Origin: Adiantum capillus-veneris
Taxonomy: Eukaryota; Streptophyta; Polypodiopsida; Polypodiales; Pteridaceae
Reading direction: 5' to 3'
NCBI GenBank assembly: GCA_014529385.2
Contig: CM043953.1
Coordinates: forward strand, 70,041,872 to 70,105,871
Length of the DNA stretch: 64,000 nucleotides
Shown: piece after piece, positions 10,745 through 22,374 of the stretch
Layout of the letters: each line of letters starts with the position of its first letter
Position numbering within the stretch: the stretch's first letter is position 1
Program-made: the position numbers and the translations under genes
Notes under the pieces: generated by a model
What the model saw: only the letters and a program-made list of their open reading frames with translations
Told to the model about the DNA's origin: nothing
Database searches by the model: none

Positions 10745-12064
10745 CACTAGGTTGGTAATGGGACACTTTTATGTCCTGTTAAGTGACCATTTTCCTTGAA
10801 TTATGTCAAGAGTTTCAAAATGGATTTGAGGTGCTATCTATCTAGAAAGTTGTCTCATGAGCTGAAAAAAACTTGACATTTTATTGAAATATCAATTCCA
10901 TCTTTAATCTTGTCCTTGCACAACATTTCAGAACCTAAACTGTGTGAAAAAACGGGTCCTGTTTTTGGCTTTTTTCAACTTTTCGAAACTATACCACTCT
11001 AGAATTCATGTTTGTGAGCTCTATAATGCTAGAGGAATATCTTTAGTAGTCCTCAACATGTCCTAATGCTTCTAGGGAGAAATAAATGTTAAAGTTGTAA
11101 GTTATGAGCAAATTACAAAAATTGTCAAATCCTATTTTTTAGCCAATTTTGGCTCTTCTATGATTTTTTTGGTGGCTTTCATGATATCCAAATGCACTTT
11201 TGATTTTCTATGTCGCATATTCTAACATAAAACTAATATTCCTTGAGTTTTGGAGCACCTAATACCCTAATTTGCATAGTACACAACGATGGTTGATTTT
11301 TTCAATTATGAAAGAAAACGAAACATTCTAGTATATCAAGTATAGCTTTTCAAATATTGCTAGTTTCTTGTGACAACTATATGCATTTTGTAGGTAGTAA
11401 CCATATCTAGTCATAAGGATCAAATTTGGCTAGATATTGAATAATTTCTATGGGACTCTACAACTCATAATGTTGAACCCAGTTTTTTCATGTTTGCTGT
11501 ATTTAGCACTTCATCTTTCTCCCCAAGATTCCCCTTGAAAATAGATATATCATTCTTTTGACATGCTCCATGGCTTCTTATGAACCTAAAGGACAACAGG
11601 GAACTAAGAAAACATGCACATATTATTTGTATTTAGCGTGTCTATAGAAACTTTGATGATAGGTTTGCAGAATGGTAAAAATTCCACTTTTTTGTACCTA
11701 TTTCTTTTGGCAAAACAAAAAATAGTGAGTGAGAAGCAATCATATGTTCTGATTATCAACCCATTGAAGTTAACCAGGGAATTTATCTCAAGTCCTACAA
11801 AAATCCCTAATCTTATTTTTATGCAACAAAACGTAAGAAATGATTGTTTTGATGAAAATGTACTGGTCCATCAACTTTGGAGGCTTGGTGTGACCAAAAG
11901 ATGATAAATTTTACAAGTTTCTTATTTTTTCTATGTATAGTAGGCCTTGAACTATAACCTCATGAAAGGATTTTACAAAACGAGTGGATCTACTATGGTT
12001 TTGAAGGTTTTTTTCAAAACCCTGAAAGGACACTTTTATGTCCTCTTAGGTTACCAACCTAGTG
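10745..12064. mobile_element. Non-autonomous DNA transposon with CACTA-type ends
   Basis: A 1,320-bp unit beginning CACTAGGTTGGTAA (10745-10758) and ending with its perfect reverse complement TTACCAACCTAGTG (12051-12064). Just inside each end lies the 16-mer GGACACTTTTATGTCC (10761-10776 and 12028-12043), itself a near-hairpin. TTAA flanks both ends. CACTA termini are the mark of the CMC superfamily (CACTA/EnSpm, Mirage, Chapaev). EnSpm usually makes 3-bp duplications and Chapaev 4-bp, so a 4-bp TTAA duplication fits a Chapaev-like or otherwise divergent member better. No transposase frame is visible inside. Confidence 0.75.
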
Positions 12065-12068
12065 TTAA
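12065..12068. repeat. TTAA flank, right
   Basis: Identical to 10741-10744. It can be read as a 4-bp target-site duplication. Confidence 0.6.
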
Positions 12069-12379
12069 GGGCTTTGGCAAGGCAAGCCCAACCTTGAAAC
12101 AAATAGCTCAAGAATCTCACAAACTCAAAAATTGTGAAAGTCCCTCGACGTGTATGCATAAATTTTCTATGCAAGGCATGAAGAACACAGACACACTAGT
12201 CTGGAGCTACAATCTCTCTCGACACCGTGAATGAATCATCGATCTATGAGATCTTAAGATGGCCAAAGATTCTGGCTTGTAGATTTATCAGATGCTTATG
12301 TGTTATCCATGGAAATGATTCCTGGATGGTCGAAAGACCTTATATCTCTAATGACCATAGCTCAAGTAGATTTGCAGAT

Positions 12380-12880
12380 ACCACTTCCCATTACATCATG
12401 ATTGATATCGCAATCTGCCTTATATCAATTGCTAGTGGGAAGGCTGTATTGGAGAAACAAGGATGGAATTCTAATGTTTTGCATTGGCCCTGAGGAAGAC
12501 ACAAATTATTTGAGTCGAGCTCATACAACAATTGTAGTACTCCACTTTGTGGAAGAACAAACCTTATGACGATTAACTTGGTTAGGGGTCTATTGGCCTA
12601 CTATGAGGAAAGACGTTTATGTTTATGTGAACAATTGTTCTTAGTGTAAGAAAAAGGGATCCATACCCCCTGCCAAGTTATTCTAGATCACTATGACACC
12701 ACAATGGAGTAGATATCTGGTGGAGTTCTCACCAATAGGACATTTCCTGAAGATATGAGCAAGAGAAGATAGCGAGCAATCGAGATGGTGTTGTACAACT
12801 CCGCTTCCATGATGGAGAAAGGAGAAAAGGGGATCAAAAGTCTATATGTTTGTTAAGCAGAGATAAGAGCTTGATAACAA
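12380..12880 (+). pseudogene. Ty3/gypsy integrase N-terminal (H2C2) relic, element-B-like
   Basis: A degraded plus-strand fragment homologous to element B near 27290-27620. The matches are LGVYWPTMRKDVYVYVNN against LGVYWPTMYADTHAYVNN, and a following TNRTFPED...RAIEM segment against TTRTFPEN...RAIEL. B has a second H2C2 finger after this point; here sequence similarity fades near 12880. It is broken by stops and frameshifts and has no LTR nearby, so it is a truncated fossil of the same lineage. Confidence 0.75.
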
Positions 12881-13760
12881 GCTAGCCTAATCCTAAATGT
12901 ATGCCTGATGAGGCTTTAAAGGATCAAAAGTTGTCCTAATTATGCTAAAAGAGAGTATGTTTGAAATGATCATAAATGGAAGCTTATGTACTATCACTGC
13001 AGTAAGTGCTCTACAGGTCTGTCTTTACGGCTCGTCAATTGGGGCTACGGTGAGGAAGTTATGGCAGTTTGAAGCTAGGATGGTCTGCACATTTGTACCC
13101 GATTGGGAAGTTGTAGATGAATCGTCATGGCTAAAGTGAGTGATTGGGCTTGGAATGCTCATCATATGGTGCACACTAGTCTTTTTGGATTGGCAATTAG
13201 ATTTTTGGTTGCCAAGATATTGCAAATTTAAGTTTCACCAGGGGCCAATTATATGCCAGATTGGTTGCCTCAGTCGGTGTGTCATATGAGATTTTTGCAA
13301 CCTCACCAGTGTTTGTGTGTGAATTATGCGATATGTGAAGGTCATGGGAAGCGATGGCACGTGAAATGGAGTTTGGAATGGCAAGATATTGCAAGTTGAA
13401 AGCAGTGGCAGATGCTAGTCAAGCTACATGAATCTTTGTGATTTTGGTCAGCTCGGATCAATGACCCGGTGCGATCAAAATGGGGTGGTGCTTGCACGAA
13501 CCAAATTTTTGGACCAAGGCTTTAGTGGGATTTTATGGATCAGCAATTGGATCATCATGCAGGAAATTCAAAAACCTCAAAGTGGAAAAGAAAAGAAGGT
13601 TTTTTTTGGAACTTTTTATAATGGTTTTTTGAAATTTGAAGGCCCATAGTGGGGAGTCGACAAAGAAGCGCCATGCTGGCAGCCAAAAAAACGCACATGT
13701 GGGGGCGCCATACAGGAGAGGAGGGTATATATACTAAAGGGTGACCCTTATGGAGTATGC

Positions 13761-13764
<4 letters not shown>
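12881..13764. other. No gene recognised
   Basis: No supported gene. The phrase GCAAGATATTGCAA(A/G)TT occurs near 13207 and 13381, a minor diverged direct repeat. Confidence 0.4.

Positions 13765-13843
<79 letters not shown>
13765..13843. repeat. Microsatellite (GA)n
   Basis: About 39 GA units. Confidence 0.97.
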
Positions 13844-13845
<2 letters not shown>

Positions 13846-14904
13846 CTTGTTGAGACTCGCCATGGTGGATGACCGTTCGACGCTGCGTAGGCGTCCGCTG
13901 TGTGGTTGGTGGTAGATTTTGCCAGCCGTTGGTGGCAGATGATGTGCTGACGTGGCACCCCATGAGGGTCAGTTCTCACGGCCATGGATCATTGACATTT
14001 TTGAAGGAAAAGTCAGAGGCACCGATAGCCCAGATAAGGGATGATGCATGTGAAGCTTGAAGAGCAAGCTTGCCGAGATTAGCAAGAGGTTGTTCATGCA
14101 AAAAGCGAGCTAAAAATAAGAGGAAAGTTGGATAAAAATAGGGGCAGGACTTACACACCAAAGGAAACAATTTTTTTGCATTTAATCGAGGGGAAGTTTT
14201 TTTGGACGATCAAGAGCAAGAGGGGAACATGATTAGGCAATCAAAAACGAGGACAGGGAGACTTTTTGATAGTTTTTGTGGAAGGCAAAGGAGTAGGGTA
14301 AGGGATCTTTTGGCAATTGCAAGGAGGAGAGCTTCACCTTCATCATCGTTTTATGAACTCCATCTCCTTGGCCGGGTGCTCTTTATCTTCATCGAGTGTT
14401 TTTGGATCTAGTTCGTGCTAAGAGAATTGGGCTTGAACCCTTTTGTAAAGGAGATTAAACTCCTTAATCTACAATTAATCCAATTATCGGTGTAGTAAAT
14501 GATACCGCTTTGGCAATCAAGTGTCGGTTTCATCTGTGGTTTTAGTTTCAGTTGTTCTTGTGCATTGTTTCCATTCTAAGTGGTTATTATTCTATCGTGG
14601 GCTTGTTGAGCGGAGGAACACACCTATACATTTTTGCTCACACTCATGTTTTTGTAAACACTTATTGTAATAAAGGTCTTTCCAACATTTCATTTTTTTA
14701 TGGAGCCGATTCATTGTAATTAGCGGGACTCAATTGAGTTTCTAGCTTGTATTCCCCAAGTAGTTTCACCTGCTTATGTAATTAGATTAGAGATGTTTTC
14801 ACACCTCCAAGGCTGAGGTATAAGATCCAATTTTTGTAAACCTAAAACACAATTTGGAATCATTAATCAAGGTGAGTTTTTGAGCGCCGTGATTGTGACT
14901 GTGT

Positions 14905-14905
<1 letters not shown>
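13844..14905. other. No gene recognised; possible decayed LTR
   Basis: No coding frame. Position and composition upstream of element A's gag would suit part of a long, decayed LTR, but no paired copy is in the window. Confidence 0.3.
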
Positions 14906-14982
<77 letters not shown>

Positions 14983-14997
14983 TAGATAGAGAGAGAG
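14906..14997. repeat. Microsatellite (GA)n with GATA interruption
   Basis: About 36 GA units followed by a short (GATA)3 block and more GA. Confidence 0.97.
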
Positions 14998-15229
14998 TCT
15001 ATCCTCTTGCTACACGAGCTACGCAACTGCCATTGGAGAAGCGACACCGCCATTGTGTTAGCAACGGCGAGAGCTACGCACCGATACCAAGCGTGTGCGC
15101 ATTTGGCTTCTACGCGAGGTGAGTTCCCACGAGCTTCTATGTGAGTTTTCTCCCTACCTGTGTGTCGGAATTGAGCGTGCCATATATATATAGAACCGCA
15201 GCGAGTAGAGCTACACATTAGTACCATCG

Positions 15230-15716
15230 GAGTCGAGATTCGGTCACCTGTATTTTTCGGCGTGTCTTCATACGCGGTTACCGCACGGAGTGGTTATAGG
15301 TTGAGATTGTATTGTAGATTCATAGGGTATTGTCCTTACCTAGTGTAGAGACCCCCCTTTGTGTTTGAGGCTGATTCAATGACTCTAGATCATGTTTCAG
15401 ATAGCATTTGTTCGTAGTACGGATTTCAGTCACTTGTGTATTTGAGAACTTAGATTTTATTTCCTTGGTAGTGATTGTCATTAGAAGGTAGAGTAGGTGA
15501 TTTGACACCCACCTATTTGTTTCCATGCGCCTGCGGGTCAAGCTCCGTCCTCGTCTGACATTCTTGTTTTTCGGTTGAGTTCTCGCTATCATAGCCACCG
15601 CTAGCGGCGTAACCGCCACAACAGGGTTGTTGAGCATATCCTTTTTCTTTCTCTTCTGATAGCCAGTAGCCTAAAGCTGACCTGACTCGCCTTTCAAACC
15701 TCATATTGCCCAACAA
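15230..15716 (+). repeat. Probable LTR 3' part of element A
   Basis: It shares the wording GTAGAGACCCCC and a 21-base run around GCGCCTGCGGGTCAAGC (15524-15550) with the sequence just upstream of B's primer site (18432-18481). This suggests related LTR U5 regions. It ends in CCCAACA just before TTGGTGCACCCGAC (15718-15731), a candidate primer-binding site whose tRNA I could not identify. No second LTR is present. Confidence 0.45.
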
Positions 15717-15770
15717 CTTGGTGCACCCGACGCGAAACTGAGCGGGTTTGGGAATTTTTGTTGAAGAAAT

Positions 15771-17140
15771 ATGTCTACACCGCAAGACACAGCCATGCAA
15801 CAGGTTGTAGCTTACATGCAACAACAACAGGCTACCCAACAATAGTATAATTTTCAAGAGCGGATTTGTAAAGCTCTGTAGATGTTACAGACACATTCCA
15901 GGTTTGAAAGACAAAATATTACCAACTTTTACAGTATCTATGAGCAATCAATGGAAGATAATGGAGTTGATGACTCAAGGATAGAATTAAAGAAATTCAG
16001 GCGGCTCATGCACCGGATTGGCAAGAGTTTAAGAAGTTACTACAACATGAATATTTTCTTGAAGATTCTTTGAAGGTAACCATACAAAGCTTCATGAAGT
16101 GGGTGCAGAAGAAGAATAAAAACATATCTGCACAAGAGCTGCTATGAGAATTTGAAAGGAAGTTTGACCAGCTGTCCATGACAGAACAATGCTTGATGAA
16201 GGATCAAAAGATTGAATTGTTTATTCAAGATGCTATCTACACCTTCGAAAGAGTCTGGTACAATTATTGGAAGACTCAACAGGTGATTAACATCTGATTG
16301 GAAGATAGTCATTGAAGCAGTGAGATGAGGGTTGACAAGCTGATTGCGGTTGATGTTATGGATGTTGTTTAAGAGGATGCTAGAGAGAGATCATCCTCAG
16401 CAATACCCAAGGTGGAGGAGCCGCTTCTCAACAAACTAGTGAAAGGTATTCAAGAGTTAAATTTGAATTTAAATGTTGTGAAACTTGAAGGATTACCTGC
16501 AAAGGGATCTACCTCTGAGCCTAAGCAACAACCTCCATGCAAAATTTGGGATCGATGCATGTGATGCGATAGTGAAGACTTTGATGAAGCTTACAAAGGA
16601 AACATGGTTTTTTGAAAGACAAGAAGATTCACCTAAGGGCAACAGGAGAGCTTCTGCACTTGAATTTTGGAAGAGGTGGAATAAAGAAGTTAGTAGAAGA
16701 AATACAGCATAATGTTGCTCATGTAGAAGCAGCAACTTATGGGCTATAGGTCTACAGAATGGGAGATGATGAAGGTGCAGATGAAAAGGGCCAGTTATGG
16801 CCTCATGCTTTGAAGACAACAAAATCAGGTAAGTTGACTTATGGGAAATTATGTTAGGTGGGGAATCGCATTCAATGAAACATAGGGTGGACTGACCTAG
16901 TTGATTCTCTTTCCATATACACATTTATTGCTAAGTCTCAAGTTAATGAATCTATGGTGGAAGAGAAGTGGAAAAGGGATGAAGAAGTTGAAATGGCGTG
17001 AATGAGATCAAGTGGTAAGAAAGAAGATGGGCTGCTCCCAAACCTGGTCTCAAAGTGGTTATGGAAGAGGCACCAAAGGATAAAAAGCAAGGTAAGCCCA
17101 AGGGACCCTCTTATAAACTGAAATCTAACGTTTAATTAGC
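15771..17140 (+). pseudogene. Element A gag (decayed Ty3/gypsy)
   Basis: The gag-like frame starts at ATG 15771 (MSTPQDTAMQQVVAYMQQQQ) and is then shredded by stops and frameshifts. A stretch near 16530-16640 reads CKIWDRCM, then CDSEDFDEAYKGNMVF. This resembles the variant C-x-W-C-D...DC zinc-finger block followed by an extended segment that precedes the protease in one group of plant gypsy gags. The frame is too decayed to define capsid or nucleocapsid limits. It lies immediately upstream of a protease remnant in the normal order. Confidence 0.6.
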
Positions 17141-17336
17141 TACAAATCTAAAGAAATTCTTTAAAGAGCACGTTTGTAATAGCAAAGTGGAGATCACATT
17201 GGGTGATATCTTGGAAATTTCCAAGCACGAGTTCCATGAAGAGATCATTGATATTATCAAAAGAAAGCGGTAGATACAAAGTGAGCAACAGCTTGAGTCG
17301 GCTAAGACCCAGATGATTTGACACATTGAAGAAATA

Positions 17337-17960
17337 ATGGACGATTATGAAGAAGAATTTGAAGAGCTTGTAGATCAAGAGTCAAAGCATGTGGTGGTTT
17401 CAAACCCAATTGTACCTGAGGTAAGAAATGTTTATTTTAATGATGAAGAAGACAATGAAACTATACTGAGGAGTCATTTTTCAAGGACTCATTGGGCAAG
17501 AGCTACAACTAAAACCATTGTGAAGGTTAACAACATTGAGGAGCGAGTCTTAGCACTTGTAGACGCTGGTCAGAAATCAATCTTATAGCAAAGGGCTTAT
17601 ACCGGAAGGGGAAGTGGCCTATTGATGTGGGACCACGGTTTGCAGATATGAGCTGCCAACATGGCTTTGGGCGACTTAACTCGTGCATGTGAAAAAGTTA
17701 AGGTAACTATGGGGTATGTTTGTGATGATGAACATAAATTTCTGTACAGGAGTATTCCTCTTATCCACTTATTTTGGGATAGCCCTACATTGCGTCTATA
17801 CATATGGAGATGAAGGTGTTAGATGATGGCTTGATCTATGTCATGATTTGGAGGCAAGATGGTAAAAGAGCCGTTCAATTTATGAATGTATGTGTTGATC
17901 ATGTCAAGAATAAAGACATCCTACATGACCATTCATCACCAAAGATATGCAAGGAGTTTA
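17337..17960 (+). pseudogene. Element A retropepsin (aspartic protease) remnant
   Basis: An open piece (17337-17588) ends HWARATTKTIVKVNN...ALVDAGQ, where ALVD-x-G is the retropepsin catalytic Asp motif (usual DTG or DSG; here DAG). After a stop, other frames continue with GKWPIDVG and, near 17815-17900, KVLDDGLIYVM...GKRAVQFMNV, both typical of the gag-aspartyl-protease region of gypsy elements. Remnants of the protease-RT linker follow to about 18290. No RT is present before element B begins, so A is truncated at its 3' side. Confidence 0.75.
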
Positions 17961-18304
17961 AAGAACATAGGTTTGCATAGGATTTTCTTGGTGTGACACT
18001 ATAAAATGGGACTATGGTGGTGCAAGTGAGGAGAAGTTCTCGCAAAGAGAAAATTTCTCTTCAGGATTTTTGGGGTTAACATCTGAGGGTTCACTATCTT
18101 ATAGAAAATCTAACGATTTGCCTAAGTGAGAAAAGCAATATGTTTCAAGTATTCAAAGTGAATTGCAGGGACGTGATGTGCTTGAACCAGATGATGTGAT
18201 TTTGGGAAGCTTTGAAGAGGTTTCTTATGTTGACACTATGTCAGAGCACCAGGTGTTTTGGGTTGGGACTTTGGTTCATAGACCTTAGGGACAGCGACTT
18301 ATTG

Positions 18305-18547
18305 GTGTTAGTAGGGTCTCCTTCAAGTTCTGTGGCGTTTCGAGATTGTTTGATGGGTATTCGACTCTAGAAAGCGTTGTAGGAAGTTTCCTCTTATGCA
18401 CTCTTGAAAGCTGTAGCTTAGACATTGGGTAGAGACCCCCTATGCTTGCTTCCACGCGCCTGCGGGTCAAGCTTCGTCCTAAGCTGACAAATCTTGTTAG
18501 GTGAGTTCTCGTTGTGCTTACGTTTGTTGCGGCGTATCCGTCCAACA
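18305..18547 (+). repeat. 5' LTR (end part) of element B
   Basis: Sequence ending in CCAACA directly upstream of a primer-binding site, as an LTR 3' end should. The 5' limit is guessed from where element A's coding remnant ends, so this may be a short or truncated LTR. No matching 3' LTR was found downstream. Confidence 0.45.
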
Positions 18548-18548
18548 T

Positions 18549-18566
18549 TGGCGCCGCTGCCGGGGA
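18549..18566 (+). other. Primer-binding site, tRNA-Asp type (element B)
   Basis: TGGCGCCGCTGCCGGGGA. This matches the complement of the 3' end of plant tRNA-Asp at 17 of 18 positions (CTG in place of TTG). tRNA-Asp priming is known for several plant Ty3/gypsy lineages such as Athila. The same 18-mer occurs in reverse at 33304-33321. Confidence 0.9.
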
Positions 18567-19088
18567 CGAAAACCCTAGGTAGGTGACCGAGACTAGTCCT
18601 TGAGGATAGGAATTCTTTGGCTTGCCAAGAGTCTCGTTTTACATTTAGATAGGATCAGAGGGTGGAGGACTCTCTAGATCTTAGAGGGAGTCTAGGGAGC
18701 GTGTGTCTGGCCTAGATCCTTCGACTTAGGTAGACTTAGGTAGACTGAGATAGTTTTAGGTCTTAGTTGAGTTGAAGAGTAGGAGTTGGAGTGGTAGAAG
18801 CGGTGAGAGGAGAGCTTGAGAGTCTGGAGAGGCCAGGAAGCAACCAAAACACCATTATCACCATTTCACATGATGAGTAGGAGTAGGGTAAGTAGGACAT
18901 CATGATTCATGATCTAGAGCACTTCATGCATGTATACTTGCTTGTTAGGTTCATCACAAGGTTGTAAAAGACGCAAAAGTGTGTTTGAAAGCTGAAGTGA
19001 AGTCCAAAAGTTACTGTGAGTGTTTTTGATAGAGCTGCAGAGCATCACGAGCATTTCTGTCAGGAAAAAAATTTAATTTTAAGCCAGG

Positions 19089-19112
19089 AGACATCCTACG
19101 CGTAGGATGTCT
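19089..19112. repeat. 24-bp palindrome, copy 1
   Basis: Perfect 24-bp palindrome with core CATCCTACGCGTAGGATG flanked by AGA and TCT. Confidence 0.95.
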
Positions 19113-19519
19113 ACGGGGTGATCTGGTGGAAATTTTGGAATTTTGAGTTTCCCAGTGTGTTTAGAAGGTAGGTTTTACCCTATTTTCACTTGGAAAGTGG
19201 AAATTTGACCATATCTTGACAGGATAACGCCAGATACACAGAAATTGCCAAACATCCTACCCAAATTGTACCCAGGCATTATTTTAAGACCAAAACCATA
19301 GGATGGTTGCATGAGCATGATCTGCATGATATATTGAGTGACTGAGAGAGGTTTCATCTCATTTGGCTAAGAAAATTGGGTTCTAAGCAGACTTTAGTAC
19401 TTTTGACTGAAAAAGGCTAGAACAGCTAAAATTGGGGACTTTTGAAATCTAAGCATACCACTGGGTTTCTGACATCAAGGGGAAGTTGGGGCTCAAGTCT
19501 TGGCTCAAACAGACCAAAA

Positions 19520-19542
19520 AGACATCCTACGCGTAGGATGTC
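19520..19542. repeat. Palindrome, copy 2
   Basis: Perfect 22-bp palindrome, same core as copy 1. Confidence 0.95.
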
Positions 19543-19644
19543 ATCTGTAGGATTTTGCACTCCAACCCTAAATTTGAGCATACCAAAGTGATCAGCACCT
19601 CAAGAGGAGTCTGTGCTTTGAATTTGAAGCCATTCTGAGCAAAA

Positions 19645-19668
19645 AGACATACTACCCGTAGAATGTCT
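19645..19668. repeat. Palindrome, copy 3 (degenerate)
   Basis: Core CATACTACCCGTAGAATG, with substitutions that weaken but do not abolish the pairing. Confidence 0.8.
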
Positions 19669-20336
19669 TTTGCATGAAATTCAAGCCAGAAGCTGACTGT
19701 AGGCCTAGCAGGGTGTTGTATAGCCTGAGGCATGCCTCCTAGTCAATTTTGGTCTAAATTGGGGTTGATTTGACTGATCAGACCAACATCAGGCTGTCGG
19801 AACATATTTTTGATCCATTGACCAGCTCATAGGTGTCCAAATCAAAAAGTAAAAACAGTTGTGGACTTAGAAAATCAAGGGGAATCCATAGTGCATAAAT
19901 CCAGGCAAAACAGAGCAAGAGACATCTACTGGGGCTTAGTGAAGAGAAAATTTGACTGAGCTTATACAGTGAGGTTCCGTTTGACTTAAGGGTTCCAGAA
20001 CTTCTTTTAGAAGTGAATTTGGACCTTGTTTGACCTTTTGACAGAGCAAAGACTGAATTCATACTTTTCATGTAAATTGACCAACATCCGAGGGAAGTAC
20101 AGTTCCAGATTAGCAGACCTAATCTAGAACATTAGCAGTGTATAAAATACAGTAGTGGTTGAGGTTAAATCTCCAGTTATACCAATCATTACTAAAATCA
20201 CCTCTAGCGGTCAAATGCTTTGATTCGATTGCCGAAATTACAACTCATGTGTACAGGTATATTCAGCAGCAAAGCAAGAAGTTGTGCGAAAACTGATCCT
20301 TTGCAAGGTGAGTGGTTGGATTTGTGATAAATTGCA

Positions 20337-22300
20337 TTGCTAAGTTTGATGAATTTAAGATCAGGAAGATACATTTTTAGAGACCAAAAGGTGACAGGTG
20401 ATCAGGATAGCTTAGTGTCCACCGAAGGGAGTGTAACTCAGGCAAGGCTAGATCCACTAGCACCAATTATTGAGGAAGGTAGTGATACGGACACTTCATC
20501 AAACAAATCCTTCTTCATGATGGGTAGTCAAAAGCCAGGAGGTTTCACGTATGACGGACCAATGCCAAAGGGAATCACCTCCCTAAATCCTTTGAATGAT
20601 TCCAAGTTCACTGTAATCTTCTTAGAAGGAACAAACTCGAGGGGAGCCCTAGTTTATTCTGACTATCGAGGACGCAAATATATTTGTATTGAAAAAAGGC
20701 CGGCTCAAAGACTGGAGATAATTCGAGTCTATGATGATGGAGATAGATTCCGAGATGAAAAGGGGAACCACTATCTGATAGTTAGTAACCCTGAGGATTA
20801 CAATAGATATGGAGATAACATGGTGAAGGGGAAAATGGTTTCAGAAACTCAAGAACCGCCTCCAAACATTGATCGACCTGGAGCAATTTTTATGTATGAT
20901 AAGAAAATAACTAGGGTTTCAACTTATAATGAGAATGTGAGAATCTACAAGCATGAGAGCGAGGGAATAGTCTCTTACTTTTGTTGCAAAGAACCATATC
21001 CAAACGAGTCAAGCAAAGACAAGGTTCTTTACTTATTCTCTTATGAAATTGCTAAGGGGAAGGATATCGCTTTTGTTGATAGGTACGGGCGAGAATACCA
21101 ACGTATTCTCCTAGAGGAGGTAGAAAAGGCAACAATTTCAGGAGCATCAACATATGCCCCCGATGAAGTACCAAGAGCCACCTACACCCCTAGCAAGTCG
21201 ACAAATCGCTTTTCAAAGGAGTATGACGTGACCTCACATTCTACCCGACCGCAGACATTCAACAACCAAAACCAACCAACAACCCAGCCATCATTGCAGG
21301 CATGGCTTCGACAGACTGCAACATTAGAACAAGACCAAAATCGAGATGTTTATCAAGCCGCACGAGGGCTAAGGGATTTACAAGAACCACCACTCTATTC
21401 ACGGTATCAAGGAGAGAGTAAGCCAAAAACTCAACGGTCAACAGAGCCTGGAAGACCACCCATAGAACGAGTTCGGGGAGATGAACCATCTCTGGCAAGA
21501 ACTGTTAGAAATTATGGCTTGGGAGCACCATTGGGAGAGGAAGCAGCCTACTACAGAAGACCAGAGGAGGTATATTGATTAGGACGAGGAGATCCAATGA
21601 TGAGATTTGTAGACCATCGTAGAATTATACCTTCTCAAGTGCAAAAATGGGTAAACAAGAAATACACGAGAAACAGGGATTTGAGAGATCATGTAGCAGC
21701 CTTTGTGCGTGTAATTAGAGTTGAAGAGGTGTTAAACTTCCCTACCCAATTTGCAAGGTTTGGACTAACCTTAGAGGATGACACTACTACTTGGTTTGGC
21801 TCTGTGGAGCGTAGAGACTTTGAGTCTATGGAGGAGATGTTTGACAAGTTTATCAAGGAATTCTCACAAAGGGGGATAGCTCATAATACAGTCTCACAAA
21901 TCCATAAATTCAAACAGAAAGATGGGGAATCTGTGCGAAAGACAACCCTATGACTAAAAAGATATGTTAAGTTATGTCCTGTGGAAGAACTGCCAACTCA
22001 GTCCAGACTTATGCTTATATTTATTCAAGGACTAAGGAATGCAGATCTCCAGAAGGACTTACATATGAAGAGGAGCACGACGTTAAATGAGTTAACTAAG
22101 GAGGCTCTTTACTTTGTGGACAATTGTGCAGTCTACAAAGAAGGTGAATTCAAGGATCTCGACGATGATCCATCCTCACAACAAAGTGGAAGCAAGTCTT
22201 CTAAGACAGCACCGAAAGGAGAAGTAGTTGTAAGCCAGGAGCAACTTGTAGAAGGAGTGCTAAAAAAGATTAACTTGTACGCCAAAACCCCAGGATAAAC
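20337..22300 (+). pseudogene. Element B gag: N-terminal extension and capsid
   Basis: A first frame of 413 residues (20337-21578) begins MLSLMNLRSGR and forms an unusual long N-terminal extension ending in a Gln/Pro/Arg-rich stretch. After an in-frame TGA, the same frame continues (21597-21953, 21981-22298) with a Retrotrans_gag-type capsid: VAAFVRVIRVEEV, TTTWFGSVE, FDKFIKEFSQRG, and a region with RLMLIFIQGLRNADLQKDL. The gag of the inserted minus-strand element also starts with an LRSG motif and an extension, so the layout looks like a lineage feature. The disabling changes are the TGA codons at about 21576 and 21951 and a TAA at about 22296. Confidence 0.8.
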
Positions 22301-22374
22301 AGCCCAAGTGGTGTGCTAATGAGCAAAAATGGACAAACCATGGGACGGAGGAATGTTATTATAGCAAGGGATAT

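Larger units (their letters stand above)
18567..20336 (+). other. Element B leader with palindromes
   Basis: A 1.77-kb non-coding leader between the PBS and the gag start. It contains three copies of a conserved palindrome (see separate entries). Long untranslated leaders are common in large plant gypsy elements. Confidence 0.7.

Noticed and set aside
15718-15731. TTGGTGCACCCGAC as a tRNA-Gly primer site
   Set aside because: Only the first nine or ten bases match the complement of tRNA-Gly; reported only as an unidentified candidate site.
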